A DNA stretch of 50,403 nucleotides from Clostridiaceae bacterium (GCA_016281115.1 JAEEHZ010000239.1:1-50403); one strand, 5' to 3'; shown: positions 40,941 to 48,784, counted from the stretch's first letter. The notes: generated from the sequence alone by a model not told the origin. Program-made: numbers and translations.

Positions 40941-41807
40941 TTAATCCATGCAATATCCGTGGCGGCTATACCAACTCACAATATCATCATCGTCATCAAG
41001 CGCGTCAAAATGCTGTTCTTTAATGCGTCCGCCGCGTATTCCCCTTCGTCTGTGTCTTGTGGGTATATCCTCTTCTTTGTCTGTTGTTGTCTTTGAGTCG
41101 GACGTAAATCCAATAGTATTTCCGGGCTTTTGTGTGCTTATTACATGTGTGCTTATTACAACGGCTTTATCGCAAACCATTGTTTTGGCGTCAGTGATAA
41201 ATTTTTCAAGTCCCGTGCCGTCGTCCAAAATCTCAACTTTACAGTCTGATGTTTCGAATAATATGTTCTTTGCCATATCATATATTTTTATTGTCTTGTC
41301 GCCTTTTTTGTTCCATATCATAAATATATAAAACATTGTGTCATCAAGCTGTTCGAGGATTCTATCATATAAGGCGGTATCGACAGAAGACGGCGATGTT
41401 CCCATGTTGACATGCGAGTGCCCCTGCATTCTGATATTGTTAAACACGTCATCTTCGTGTGTCATAAGCCACGTCTGATATTTCGCCTGATCTGTGGTTA
41501 CCGTTGCACCGGTTACTTCCTGTGGATAAACAAGAATGTCGGTGATATAATATTCGTCTTTTGATGCGTCGTCACCTCTTTTTGCTATGCCGTGCCAAGC
41601 GACTTCTTTATCAAATTCCTTAATTAATGTTTGCATTTTTAACCAAGCAAGCTCTGTAAAATAAACAGTCGCTTCTCGTTTAATACCCGAAAACGACTTC
41701 GAGAAACTTATTTTGCCATCGGATAATTTAGCGGCTTGAATCGCTTCATTAAACGCTCGCTTTATTTCTTCTATGTTTTCCGGGGTTAATTTAATTATTT
41801 TAGCCAT
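40941..41807 (-). CDS. JAB/JAMM-family metalloprotease (deubiquitinase-like)
   Basis: A 288-residue protein with the JAMM motif: Glu in KEVAWHGIA (residue ~68) and GHSHVNMGTSPSSVD (H-x-H-x7-S-x2-D, residues ~128-142). The C-terminal third is basic then acidic (RHRRRGIRGG ... DDDDD). JAMM enzymes cleave isopeptide or C-terminal bonds of ubiquitin-like proteins (family knowledge). Its start overlaps the end of the probable E2 gene by eight bases. Confidence 0.88.
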   Translation of the reverse strand: MAKIIKLTPENIEEIKRAFNEAIQAAKLSDGKISFSKSFSGIKREATVYFTELAWLKMQTLIKEFDKEVAWHGIAKRGDDASKDEYYITDILVYPQEVTGATVTTDQAKYQTWLMTHEDDVFNNIRMQGHSHVNMGTSPSSVDTALYDRILEQLDDTMFYIFMIWNKKGDKTIKIYDMAKNILFETSDCKVEILDDGTGLEKFITDAKTMVCDKAVVISTHVISTQKPGNTIGFTSDSKTTTDKEEDIPTRHRRRGIRGGRIKEQHFDALDDDDDIVSWYSRHGYCMD

Positions 41808-43287
41808 TTGCGTTTTCCTCCTGTTGTTTTAAATACACAACCGCTTCTTTGGGTGTAACAACGGCGCCGTCGGGAAGTTCTATACATTTCATATTCACCC
41901 GTTCGTCGCTTAAACCATATACTCTGAGCATAAATTCTTGCATAACCGTTGAGTCGGCAAAGTTTAAGCTTTTACACGAGGCAATACACTGCTCGATTGC
42001 ACCTATATAATTATTGTTAAGCAATAATGAATTTATTTGCCTTTCATAATTACCAAGGCAACGATATTTATCTATATGAGGATTTGGCGTGTATCCGTCA
42101 TACTCATATTTGTAAGAGAAGTGATCTCTTGCTCTCACATTTGAATCAAGCTGAAAATCATACGCAGCGCACACCCTGACACGAAGCGTCTGGTCAAGAA
42201 AGATTGCAGTCATTAATTTTTTCATATCTTCCGTCGGAATAATATTATTGCAAGTTCTGCCCCTCGGCTCATATATATAACTATGCTCGTTATCAATCAT
42301 GCTTTTCGCCATATCTTCGTCAAAATATGTGATATAATCTTTCACGCCGAACAGAACGTGAACATTATCAACGCTTTCGAGAACCAAGTGATTGTTGCAT
42401 AAGAAATACTCCATAATTTCAGATTCGTCTTTTGTTTTAGACATTGCCGTCTCTATTCCAAGCAACTTGGTTTCGGTATCGCGCTTCTGTTCTAATTCAA
42501 TTCCGATTTTATTATTTAATTCATTAATTCTGTATATTATACTTTCAATATCTGATCTGAGACGTTCGCATTCACGAGATTCGTAACGAGACTCAAAACC
42601 GGAGAGAAGTTCCTTGATTTTTATCGTCCTAAAATCATATTGTTCCGACATACGCGTCAAACAATCTTTATATTTCTCCGACTTATTCTCTCGTAACGAA
42701 TTAATAAGTTCCATCTCAATTTCCGAAACACCCTCTTCCGGATTAAAATACCACGGCAAGAACGCAAAAATGCCACATTGCAAATAATGCATATCGCGTA
42801 TGTCCATATTATTTGTACAAATTATGACATTTTTATTAACCGGTTCGACAAAACAAGCCACATCAAAACGTTTTTGAAAAAATAACGTTACCTTTTCGAG
42901 CGGGCGCCATTCGGGATGAACTTTACAAAAATTCTGTTTTACCATTGTCATCCAAGCGTTATTGTTCTCCGCTGTTGGATTATAAAAATTAGAAACCAGC
43001 AAAACACCTTGAGCGTCGTGTTGTTCTCCGTTGTAAAAAAATACTCTTCCCGTCGCAATCTCTAGAGCGCGGGTTGTTTCCAAGCCGCTTAGCTGAGATG
43101 CTGAATAAGTAGAATCTCGAAATAACACATTTAACTCTTCATTATTTTTTAATCGAGAACCGAGAAGCGCTCTGAGCGTTGACAAAAATGTAAAATCTGA
43201 ACGCCAAGGTTCTCCGTGAATATTGGAAAAAGCCATATTTGCACCGGTAGATGTAAACGGTGTAGATTGTATAATCTCTTTAAACAT
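41800..43287 (-). CDS. large protein with probable E2-like (UBC) C-terminal domain
   Basis: A 495-residue protein starting MFKEIIQSTPFTSTG behind GAGGAG. A coiled-coil-like segment (residues ~210-280, many Glu/Lys/Leu) joins an N-terminal domain to a C-terminal one. The motif YTPNPHIDKYRCLGNY (Cys near residue 410) matches the HPHI-x-x-G-x-C-x-G pattern of bacterial/phage E2-like proteins. I infer an E2-type conjugating activity because the same operon holds E1, JAMM and ubiquitin-like proteins; homology should be confirmed structurally. PRTRC-type clusters are the closest known analog. Confidence 0.55.
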   Translation of the reverse strand: MFKEIIQSTPFTSTGANMAFSNIHGEPWRSDFTFLSTLRALLGSRLKNNEELNVLFRDSTYSASQLSGLETTRALEIATGRVFFYNGEQHDAQGVLLVSNFYNPTAENNNAWMTMVKQNFCKVHPEWRPLEKVTLFFQKRFDVACFVEPVNKNVIICTNNMDIRDMHYLQCGIFAFLPWYFNPEEGVSEIEMELINSLRENKSEKYKDCLTRMSEQYDFRTIKIKELLSGFESRYESRECERLRSDIESIIYRINELNNKIGIELEQKRDTETKLLGIETAMSKTKDESEIMEYFLCNNHLVLESVDNVHVLFGVKDYITYFDEDMAKSMIDNEHSYIYEPRGRTCNNIIPTEDMKKLMTAIFLDQTLRVRVCAAYDFQLDSNVRARDHFSYKYEYDGYTPNPHIDKYRCLGNYERQINSLLLNNNYIGAIEQCIASCKSLNFADSTVMQEFMLRVYGLSDERVNMKCIELPDGAVVTPKEAVVYLKQQEENANG

Positions 43288-43320
43288 ACCAAACTCCTCT
43301 CTTATTCTTGTTTTTTTTTT

Positions 43321-43405
43321 TGGTGGGGAATGCCGGACTCGAACCGGCACGGATTAATCCATCGGATTTTAAGTCCGAAGCGTCTGCCAATTTCACCAAT
43401 TCCCC
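43321..43405 (-). tRNA. tRNA-Leu (UAA)
   Basis: A complete class II cloverleaf on the minus strand with CCA: acceptor GGGGAAT/ATTCCCC, anticodon loop CTTAAAA (UAA), a long variable arm and T-loop TTCGAGT. It is positioned between the ubiquitin-like gene and the E2-like gene. Confidence 0.95.
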
Positions 43406-43476
43406 AAAACAAACCCCGCATATTTCAGCGGGGTTGACGATATTTTATGTATTTTTTTTGTTTAAATGTTATTTGT

Positions 43477-43707
43477 TTAAGCGTTATCAGCTTTAACAAC
43501 CTGAAGCAAGAAGCACTTTTCAGTGATACCGAACTGTTCAAATGTCTTGTCCAGGTCTCCGGGATTGAGAGATGCTCCGTCGAGGTGAATAACACCGCGT
43601 CCTGCATAATCTATATCAGCGTCTTCAAGCACCGTTCTTAAAGTCGTGTTCGAGTCAACAATGACTGTTTCTCTTTTTACGTTGTTACCAACAACTACCT
43701 TTATCAT
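43477..43707 (-). CDS. ubiquitin-like (beta-grasp) protein
   Basis: A 76-residue beta-grasp protein, MIKVVVGNNVKRETVIVDSN...TLRTVLEDADIDYAG...VIHLDGASLNPGDLDKTFEQ, a typical ubiquitin-fold order of strand, hairpin, helix, strands. It ends VVKADNA, without the Gly-Gly usually needed for activation, so either the tail is atypical or E1 recognises a different end. Length equals ubiquitin. It is upstream of E2, JAMM and E1 on the same strand. AAGGAG precedes the start. Confidence 0.8.
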   Translation of the reverse strand: MIKVVVGNNVKRETVIVDSNTTLRTVLEDADIDYAGRGVIHLDGASLNPGDLDKTFEQFGITEKCFLLQVVKADNA

Positions 43708-43790
43708 AATTAATCTCCTTTTCTTTAAAACATTTTTTAATAAATTGACAAGCTACGGTATTGCCCGTAGCTTGTTGTTGTGTATCGCAA

Positions 43791-44192
43791 TTACTGTGCA
43801 ACGGTAATGTTGTCAAGAATTGCGCCCTTTTCCGCATCAATTTCTGCGAGGATTGCGGGAATAGTTGCTTCGAGTTTGTTCAGGTTAAGAATAGATGTGC
43901 CGATAGCTTCAGCCACCGCTTCACGAACGTCGCCGCTCATTCCCTCAGATACTACGAGTGTGATTGTAGCGAGCTTGGCATCGTCATGCGTTTCGGTTCC
44001 AAATTCCGCTCCATACTTGTTGATTTTTCCCGAGCCGTTACATACGCCTACACGAAAAATCGGTTCTTTACCGTCTTCTCCGCCTTTCAAAACAAGTGCT
44101 TCGGGACGATACTTTGCAATTTTACGAAGGTCTGCGAGCTTAACGCTTGACGTAACAACCACAGCCTCGCCTGCAATAACAACTTTTGCCAT
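43791..44192 (-). CDS. conserved phage protein (MAKVVIAG family)
   Basis: A 133-residue protein, MAKVVIAGEAVVVTSSVKLA...RPEALVLKGGEDGKEP, of a family found next to ubiquitin-like phage genes (family recalled, not verified). Glycine-rich loops and a helical C-terminus. It may be abundantly expressed, as the leader upstream is structured. Function unknown. Confidence 0.6.
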   Translation of the reverse strand: MAKVVIAGEAVVVTSSVKLADLRKIAKYRPEALVLKGGEDGKEPIFRVGVCNGSGKINKYGAEFGTETHDDAKLATITLVVSEGMSGDVREAVAEAIGTSILNLNKLEATIPAILAEIDAEKGAILDNITVAQ

Positions 44193-44213
44193 ACTTTAAA
44201 TCTCCTTTTATTC

Positions 44214-44312
44214 TTAATGTGCTCTGTTGGTTGGTTATCCACCCACACCACGGGGAGGTCGAGCCATTGTGGGCGTTGGCGTACCGGAGGGGAGGCGTCC
44301 GGTACGCTTTTT
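44214..44312 (-). promoter_or_regulatory. structured intergenic leader with two hairpins
   Basis: Between the previous gene and the MAKVVIAG gene: a perfect stem GCGTACCGGA/TCCGGTACGC and a second stem CCCACA/TGTGGG. The first is followed by TTTTTT only on the plus strand, so it terminates plus-strand transcripts; on the minus strand it is a structured leader. Confidence 0.55.
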
Positions 44313-44731
44313 TAGGCGGTTCTTACAAGCCCGCCAAAACGCGCCTCTATTGCGATGCTGCCAAATTCGGAGCACCACTCGGCGTCATAATTATATGTAT
44401 ATGACATCGCATATCCACGCTCAATGTCTGCAACGTCATCTTTCCACTCTTCTTCATAATCACTCACGTAAAGAAAAGAATCCATTTTACCAAATACCGA
44501 GTAGCAACGAACAACTGTATATACCAAAGCGTTATGCTCTTCTTCGAATTGTTTTATAAGTTGTTTCTGCTCGTCGTCTACCCAAAACAATGCTCCGAGA
44601 GGAGGTTCGCTCACCATTACCGTGCCGCTTGATTTAAATTGTCTTATGGCGTCAGGAATAATATGAAGCTTTTTCATTCTCTTAACAGCTTCTTCAACCT
44701 TACGCTCTCTGGAAATTATCATATCTTTCAC
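44312..44731 (-). CDS. conserved hypothetical protein (phage/mobile element family)
   Basis: A 139-residue protein with KKLHIIPDAIRQFKSSGTVM, PPLGALFWVDDEQKQLIKQF and VYTVVRCYSVFGKMDSFLYV. Similar proteins are common in gut Firmicute genomes and phages without known function. Its stop codon adjoins the terminator-like hairpin to the left. Confidence 0.6.
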   Translation of the reverse strand: MKDMIISRERKVEEAVKRMKKLHIIPDAIRQFKSSGTVMVSEPPLGALFWVDDEQKQLIKQFEEEHNALVYTVVRCYSVFGKMDSFLYVSDYEEEWKDDVADIERGYAMSYTYNYDAEWCSEFGSIAIEARFGGLVRTA

Positions 44732-44746
44732 AATAAAACCCCCGTT

Positions 44747-45373
44747 TTATGATTTATATATAGGGTTGTCCTCGTCGTCGAATATCAAATACTCATAAGG
44801 ATATTCTTCAAAAAAATCTTCTCCGTTTTCATCTTCAATAAACATCGGACGGCGAATTACAGTGTTCCATTTTCGCGCAAGATATTCAAGAAAATGCTCT
44901 TTAATATCCTCGAACATATGTTGATCAAAATAATAATTTGTAGAACCTTCGTCTTCGCAAACAGCATCGAGGAATATACACAATGCGTCGTCGAGTTCCG
45001 TCTCTCTTTCTTCTATCAAAGTCTCGTAATCAAACATAGAGTCGTCTTCGTCGCTTTCTTTGCTTTCGTTATCTTTTTTTGCCTCATTGCTCGATAAAAT
45101 TTCAACAACCTTTTCGGTTAAATATTTGTTATAAATTCTTTCCGCTGTTTTTTTGCCGTCAAACTCATTAACGATTTTTTCTGAATAAACTTCATTATCA
45201 TCTGCACATACTATAATTTTTCCTGTTCTGCCGTTGTCTGATTCTGTAAGATAAATTACTATCCCAAAATCATCATTTGAAGCAATTTCAAACATTGTTG
45301 TCGTCATTTCCTGCATATTTTCCTGTAAATATTTCCATACATCAGCAGGTTCTACTGAAATTTTTTTTGCCAT
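44747..45373 (-). CDS. acidic hypothetical protein
   Basis: A 208-residue, strongly acidic protein (many Glu/Asp runs such as ESDEDDSMFDYETLIEERET). The composition resembles the acidic protein of the E1/JAMM operon, though no sequence similarity is evident. It may be a second DNA-mimic-like or adaptor protein; unassigned. Confidence 0.5.
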   Translation of the reverse strand: MAKKISVEPADVWKYLQENMQEMTTTMFEIASNDDFGIVIYLTESDNGRTGKIIVCADDNEVYSEKIVNEFDGKKTAERIYNKYLTEKVVEILSSNEAKKDNESKESDEDDSMFDYETLIEERETELDDALCIFLDAVCEDEGSTNYYFDQHMFEDIKEHFLEYLARKWNTVIRRPMFIEDENGEDFFEEYPYEYLIFDDEDNPIYKS

Positions 45374-45390
45374 AAAACATTCCTCCCAAA

Positions 45391-45475
45391 TTTATATATT
45401 AAAAATCCGATATGTTGTCCTGATTTCATATCGGAAACCCACCCATATGTCCCGGAAACATATGTAAAACAGGAG
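45391..45475 (-). terminator. tandem hairpins with possible terminator
   Basis: On the minus strand ACATATG.../CATATGT followed by CCGATATG/CATATCGG and then ATTTTTAAT. The second hairpin with T-run is a plausible terminator or attenuator between 45,508 and 45,373; the first may compete with it. Confidence 0.5.
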
Positions 45476-45507
45476 TGGTAATATTAACTTCACTTTTAAA
45501 ATTACAA

Positions 45508-45768
45508 CTACAGCTTAAAGAAAGAATCTTGCAATAAATCGGTTACTGCCGCTATTTCTTTATCAGACAATCCGTATTTTTCAAGCGGCTCTATAATTCC
45601 TTCTGAAAGCTGAAGTACCGCGTCTTCAATAGATAAAATCACACCATTTTCCAAATCCTCGACAACGTCATTTCCGTCATCGTCGGTTGTTAACCAAAAC
45701 CAGCAATCCATTTTGGTTTTACTCGCAATTTTATTCAACCCGTTATATGCATCGTCGCTTAATATCAT
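45508..45768 (-). CDS. hypothetical protein
   Basis: About 86 residues from ATG 45768 (MILSDDAYNGLNKIASKTKM) behind AAGGATGTGAG; an alternative ATG at 45795 overlaps the zinc-ribbon stop as TGATG. The segment DCWFWLTTDDDGNDVVEDLE suggests a small alpha/beta domain. No function known. Confidence 0.5.
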   Translation of the reverse strand: MILSDDAYNGLNKIASKTKMDCWFWLTTDDDGNDVVEDLENGVILSIEDAVLQLSEGIIEPLEKYGLSDKEIAAVTDLLQDSFFKL

Positions 45769-45794
45769 TTTCTCACATCCTTTTTCCTCAAACA

Positions 45795-46049
45795 TCACAG
45801 CCTCTGTCCGCAAAAATGGCAATAATTCGGTATATGCGGTTTTCCATTCTTAAACGGGTTTATAAGAGGGAATTTACAATTTGGACAAACTAAAAATATA
45901 TCGCAAGTATCATCTGCAAATTCTAACGGCTTCGTCGGTGTTTGCTTTTTCAAAGCCGCTATTGCTAAATCATATAGTTCTTTTTTTACTTCACACTCTG
46001 TTGCGCTTTTACCCGCAACAAACATTTCTATCGCTTTCTCGTATGTCAT
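45795..46049 (-). CDS. zinc-ribbon protein of the second LRR module
   Basis: An 84-residue protein: MTYEKAIEMFVAGKSATECE, ALKKQTPTKPLEF, then CPNCKFPLINPF and CHFCGQRL. Same family as the proteins at 29,882 and 30,157, with the same NGDKIR/LRR/zinc-ribbon order. Coupled by ATGA overlap to the LRR gene. Confidence 0.7.
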   Translation of the reverse strand: MTYEKAIEMFVAGKSATECEVKKELYDLAIAALKKQTPTKPLEFADDTCDIFLVCPNCKFPLINPFKNGKPHIPNYCHFCGQRL

Positions 46050-46639
46050 TCTTCTACCTCGCTATTGCTTGCTAACTCTGCAAGTTCCGATATTGTAAGT
46101 TCCCGCAAGAATGTAATCTCTGTTCCAACGCACTTGCTGTCTTCGTTGCTTTCGTCTGCAACGCCTTTCAAATCCACCTCAAAAAATCGAACATCTTTGC
46201 CTAATTTTCCGCAATAGTAATTGAACACATCTAACGGAGATTTGCAGGCGTGAAAACCATATCTACACAATTTTGCTTTATCGGTTTTGTAAGTCTTGCT
46301 TAACACATACTGAAAACCTCTACAACAACGCATATTGCCGTCTGTTGCTTTAAAATAGCGGTTAGAATAGGTTACAAGGCTTTCGCAACCCCAAAATGCA
46401 CTAAGTCTTATACTCGTCACGCTATCGGGGATATTTATGCTTGTAAGGCTCGTACAGCCGTAAAACGCACAATTTCCTATACGTGTTACGCTGTCAGGAA
46501 TCGTTATGCTTGTAAGAATGCTACAATGTTCAAACGCATAGGCTCCAATGCTCGTAACACCGTCGGGAATAACAACATCTGTTTCTGTTCCGTGATATTT
46601 AATGAGTTTTCCGTTTTCAATAACAAAATCTTTGTTCAT
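46046..46639 (-). CDS. BspA-type LRR protein with GFHAC domain (copy 4)
   Basis: A 197-residue paralog with three LRR_5 repeats (SVTRIGNCAFYGCTSLTS) and the shared KATDGNMRCCRGFQYVLSKT...YGFHACKSPLDVFNYYCG domain, ending EITFLRELTISELAEL. Overlaps both neighbours by four bases, exactly as copy 1 does. Confidence 0.73.
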   Translation of the reverse strand: MNKDFVIENGKLIKYHGTETDVVIPDGVTSIGAYAFEHCSILTSITIPDSVTRIGNCAFYGCTSLTSINIPDSVTSIRLSAFWGCESLVTYSNRYFKATDGNMRCCRGFQYVLSKTYKTDKAKLCRYGFHACKSPLDVFNYYCGKLGKDVRFFEVDLKGVADESNEDSKCVGTEITFLRELTISELAELASNSEVEE

Positions 46640-46797
46640 TCTCTCGCCTCGCTTTTAAGCCATTTGAGCCAACAGTCCGTGCAAGTTGTATCAGTATCAG
46701 CACAGTTTTTACACGAATCATTACGCCAATTATTTTTTTCTATAAAATCTGCCAATTCCTCATCGCTCATATGTCTTATCTTATCGCCGTTTGTCAT
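46636..46797 (-). CDS. NGDKIR-motif phage protein, short form
   Basis: A 53-residue protein, MTNGDKIRHMSDEELADFIE...CKNCADTDTTCTDCWLKWLK, the complete form of the family with four Cys. It is the third such gene in the window. The upstream frame is closed by decayed zinc-ribbon sequence that preserves the ATGA overlap with this start. Confidence 0.68.
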   Translation of the reverse strand: MTNGDKIRHMSDEELADFIEKNNWRNDSCKNCADTDTTCTDCWLKWLKSEARE

Positions 46798-46870
46798 TCT
46801 TTTTCCTCCCAATCTAATACTTAACCACAAACCGAGCCACAGGGCTTTCACCTGTGGGAATGGCGGCAAT
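46794..46870 (-). pseudogene. decayed zinc-ribbon gene remnant
   Basis: Read in one frame, the minus strand gives NCRHSHR-stop-KPCGSVCG-stop-VLDWEEKE-stop, matching the C-terminal ribbon CxHCGQALDWSDEE of the intact copies, with two in-frame stops. Its final TGA still overlaps the downstream ATG as ATGA, so the original coupling survives. Confidence 0.6.
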
Positions 46871-46965
46871 TCAAATACGCGTCTTTAAATTGCATTTTCT
46901 AAAATTCCAAAACTCGTACACCATTTTTTCGTGTTGTAATATTTTTAAGATATTTTCTCTGCAAT

Positions 46966-47032
46966 TCAAGACTGCGGGATTCGAACCCTGCACCTCGGGG
47001 GAACGCGTGCTACCGAATTACACCAAGTCTCT
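46966..47032 (-). pseudogene. truncated tRNA-like remnant
   Basis: A minus-strand 67-base sequence with near-perfect acceptor (one mismatch), a good D-arm (GTGT/GCAC), a TTCGAAT T-loop and a T-stem with a bulge. About seven bases appear to be missing from the anticodon and variable region, so it is unlikely to function. Confidence 0.55.
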
Positions 47033-47096
47033 AATATCTGCCGTAGTAAATAAACGGCATATTATAACACGGCTTTATACTCACTACTCAGTTGTT

Positions 47097-47393
47097 TTAT
47101 TTATCAAGATTTTTTATTACTGCTGACTTTAATGAATTTCCCGGCTTAAACGATGGGGTTATGCGAGCCGGAATTGGAAAACCCTCGTTTGTATAAGGAT
47201 TTCTACCCATACGAGGGGCTCTGGTTTTCGGTTCGAAAGTACCAAACCCCGCGAACTGCACTCTATTTCCGTCCGTAAGGGCTGTTGTAATAAACTTTAA
47301 CAGAGAATTTACGACTTCGGAAACCGTTGTTATATTCTGTTTTGTGTCGGCGCTTACCGCACTTATAACCTCTTCTTTGTTTATTTTACTCAT
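47097..47393 (-). CDS. hup: HU-family DNA-binding protein
   Basis: A 98-residue HU/IHF-type protein: MSKINKEEVISAVSADTKQN, GNRVQFAGFGTFEPKTRAPR, then MGRNPYTNEGFPIPARITPS and FKPGNSLK, the full beta-arm signature. It bends and wraps DNA non-specifically. Start chosen at 47393 after GGAAG; the 31 upstream codons belong to the overlapping membrane-protein gene. Confidence 0.9.
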   Translation of the reverse strand: MSKINKEEVISAVSADTKQNITTVSEVVNSLLKFITTALTDGNRVQFAGFGTFEPKTRAPRMGRNPYTNEGFPIPARITPSFKPGNSLKSAVIKNLDK

Positions 47394-47679
47394 TGCTGTT
47401 TTCTTCCTTCCGCGTGATTTTCCCATTATCATTTTCCGACTGATTTTCCGACTCCAATCTTTTCTCTTCTTTGTAAACCAAAACACAGTCTATAATATTG
47501 CAAATAAGCCATACCCTAAACCATATTATTGCAATACCCGCCATTAAAAGCGCAAGATTAACAATCCACCAAGCCTCGACTATATAGGCAATTATATTTA
47601 GCAACAATGCAAGGCTAAGAGGAACCAGCATATAATCGCTGATAAACCAGGAAAATTTTATATATTTTTTCATACCCAT
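47386..47679 (-). CDS. small membrane protein, two transmembrane helices
   Basis: A 97-residue protein with two hydrophobic stretches (residues ~17-35 and ~38-65) and a charged C-terminus (ESENQSENDNGKITRK). It overlaps the HU start by eight bases. Possibly a phage membrane factor; family unknown. Confidence 0.5.
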   Translation of the reverse strand: MGMKKYIKFSWFISDYMLVPLSLALLLNIIAYIVEAWWIVNLALLMAGIAIIWFRVWLICNIIDCVLVYKEEKRLESENQSENDNGKITRKEENSNE

Positions 47680-47683
47680 ACAC

Positions 47684-47890
47684 TCACTTTACCAACGACA
47701 CCACAATAAACCGAATGCCCTTTAAAAACCACGCAGGTATATAAAACAGGTTAGCACAGATTTTACCAACCATACATTGCCCGTCAATAAATTTGTTTTT
47801 CATTTCCTGTGCATTGAAATGACACGATGTTTCAAAATTAATTAAAAACACAAGCCATATAGCGAGCCCAATAAAAACCTTAATCATCAT
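47684..47890 (-). CDS. small membrane protein
   Basis: A 68-residue protein with one N-terminal helix (VFIGLAIWLVFLINF) and a second hydrophobic C-terminal stretch (FYIPAWFLKGIRFIVVSLV). Not recognised. Preceded by GGGAGG. Confidence 0.5.
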   Translation of the reverse strand: MMIKVFIGLAIWLVFLINFETSCHFNAQEMKNKFIDGQCMVGKICANLFYIPAWFLKGIRFIVVSLVK

Positions 47891-47913
47891 AAACCCTCCC
47901 GTTATTTTTGATA

Positions 47914-48099
47914 TTATTTAAAAAGCGGGCACGCAATTACCGTGCACCGCTTACTGTATTTGAGTTTGTTTACAAATTTCTGCGCAAGATATAAAGAATC
48001 AAAGCTTTTTACGAGTTTCTCTTTTGTGTCGTTTACCAAAAAATAAACTTTGTAATATCCCGTACCAGTGTCGTTATCATCATAGCAAGCCCTTGACAT
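47914..48099 (-). CDS. small conserved phage protein
   Basis: A 61-residue protein, YYKVYFLVNDTKEKLVKSFD then SLYLAQKFVNKLKYSKRCTV. Short beta-alpha-beta proteins of this type recur in Firmicute phages. GGGAGG precedes the ATG. Function unknown. Confidence 0.55.
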   Translation of the reverse strand: MSRACYDDNDTGTGYYKVYFLVNDTKEKLVKSFDSLYLAQKFVNKLKYSKRCTVIACPLFK

Positions 48100-48121
48100 A
48101 TTATTCCTCCCGTTTAAAATG

Positions 48122-48199
48122 TTATGAAACCTTGCTAAAAAGAACCCAGATTATATAAACCCATATTAAAAACATAATTGTTAATCCGAAAATTTTCAT
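48122..48199 (-). CDS. 25-residue membrane peptide
   Basis: MKIFGLTIMFLIWVYIIWVL then FSKVS, a single hydrophobic helix with a positive start; GAGG lies upstream of the ATG. Tiny membrane peptides of this sort are common in phages. It is too short for confident assignment. Confidence 0.45.
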   Translation of the reverse strand: MKIFGLTIMFLIWVYIIWVLFSKVS

Positions 48200-48223
48200 A
48201 CGCGTTTCCTCGTTTCCAAGCCA

Positions 48224-48358
48224 TTAATGAAGCCAGGCGATAACCCGTTTACCGTTTATCCGGATTTCCACCTCATCACCTTCGCGATACCATTCCACAG
48301 CCTTTGTGTGGCTTTCGGTAATTTCCCCTGTTGAACAATTCATATAATACTTTTCCAT
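48224..48358 (-). CDS. 44-residue small protein
   Basis: MEKYYMNCSTGEITESHTKA then VEWYREGDEVEIRINGKRV, with GAGGG a few bases before the ATG. A beta-hairpin with a GDEVEIRI strand. Function unknown. Confidence 0.5.
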   Translation of the reverse strand: MEKYYMNCSTGEITESHTKAVEWYREGDEVEIRINGKRVIAWLH

Positions 48359-48528
48359 TTTAAAAACCCTCGATTCTTAAATTCTCCGTTCTGCGTTTAT
48401 ACGGGCTTACGACCGTTTGAAAAATCAAGTCGCATTAGAGGGCGGGAAACCCCGCCTGTATTGAAAGAAAGGACAAAAAATGGAGAAAACACAACTCTTA
48501 TACTGCACGAAAGATAAAAAAACCCTCC

Positions 48529-48732
48529 CTATATTGTGGTCATAGCCTGATGCCCTGAACCATATGAAACAGTTACTTTAAGGCTTGAAGGACGCCCCAC
48601 GACTGTCGTTCCGTCGGAAAATTTTGCGATGTATTTACCCTTTTCGGTATCGTTAAAAAACCGTACACGAATATTACCGCCTGCACGCTGAATTAAATTT
48701 GCGATACCTTTTTGAAAATCGTCATATCCCAT
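48529..48732 (-). CDS. hypothetical protein downstream of the ribozyme
   Basis: A 67-residue protein, MGYDDFQKGIANLIQRAGGN then IRVRFFNDTEKGKYIAKFSD, with GGAGG before the ATG. It is translated from the message released 3' of the hammerhead cleavage site, so its mRNA would start with a 5' hydroxyl. Function unknown. Confidence 0.55.
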   Translation of the reverse strand: MGYDDFQKGIANLIQRAGGNIRVRFFNDTEKGKYIAKFSDGTTVVGRPSSLKVTVSYGSGHQAMTTI

Positions 48733-48784
48733 AAAAACCTCCCGCTATACTGCTTTTTATAAAAATCAAAAACCCTAATAGGAT

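Noticed and set aside
48480..48548. 21-residue plus-strand ORF with GAAAGGAC upstream
   Set aside because: It overlaps the end of the minus-strand gene and is too short, without other support.
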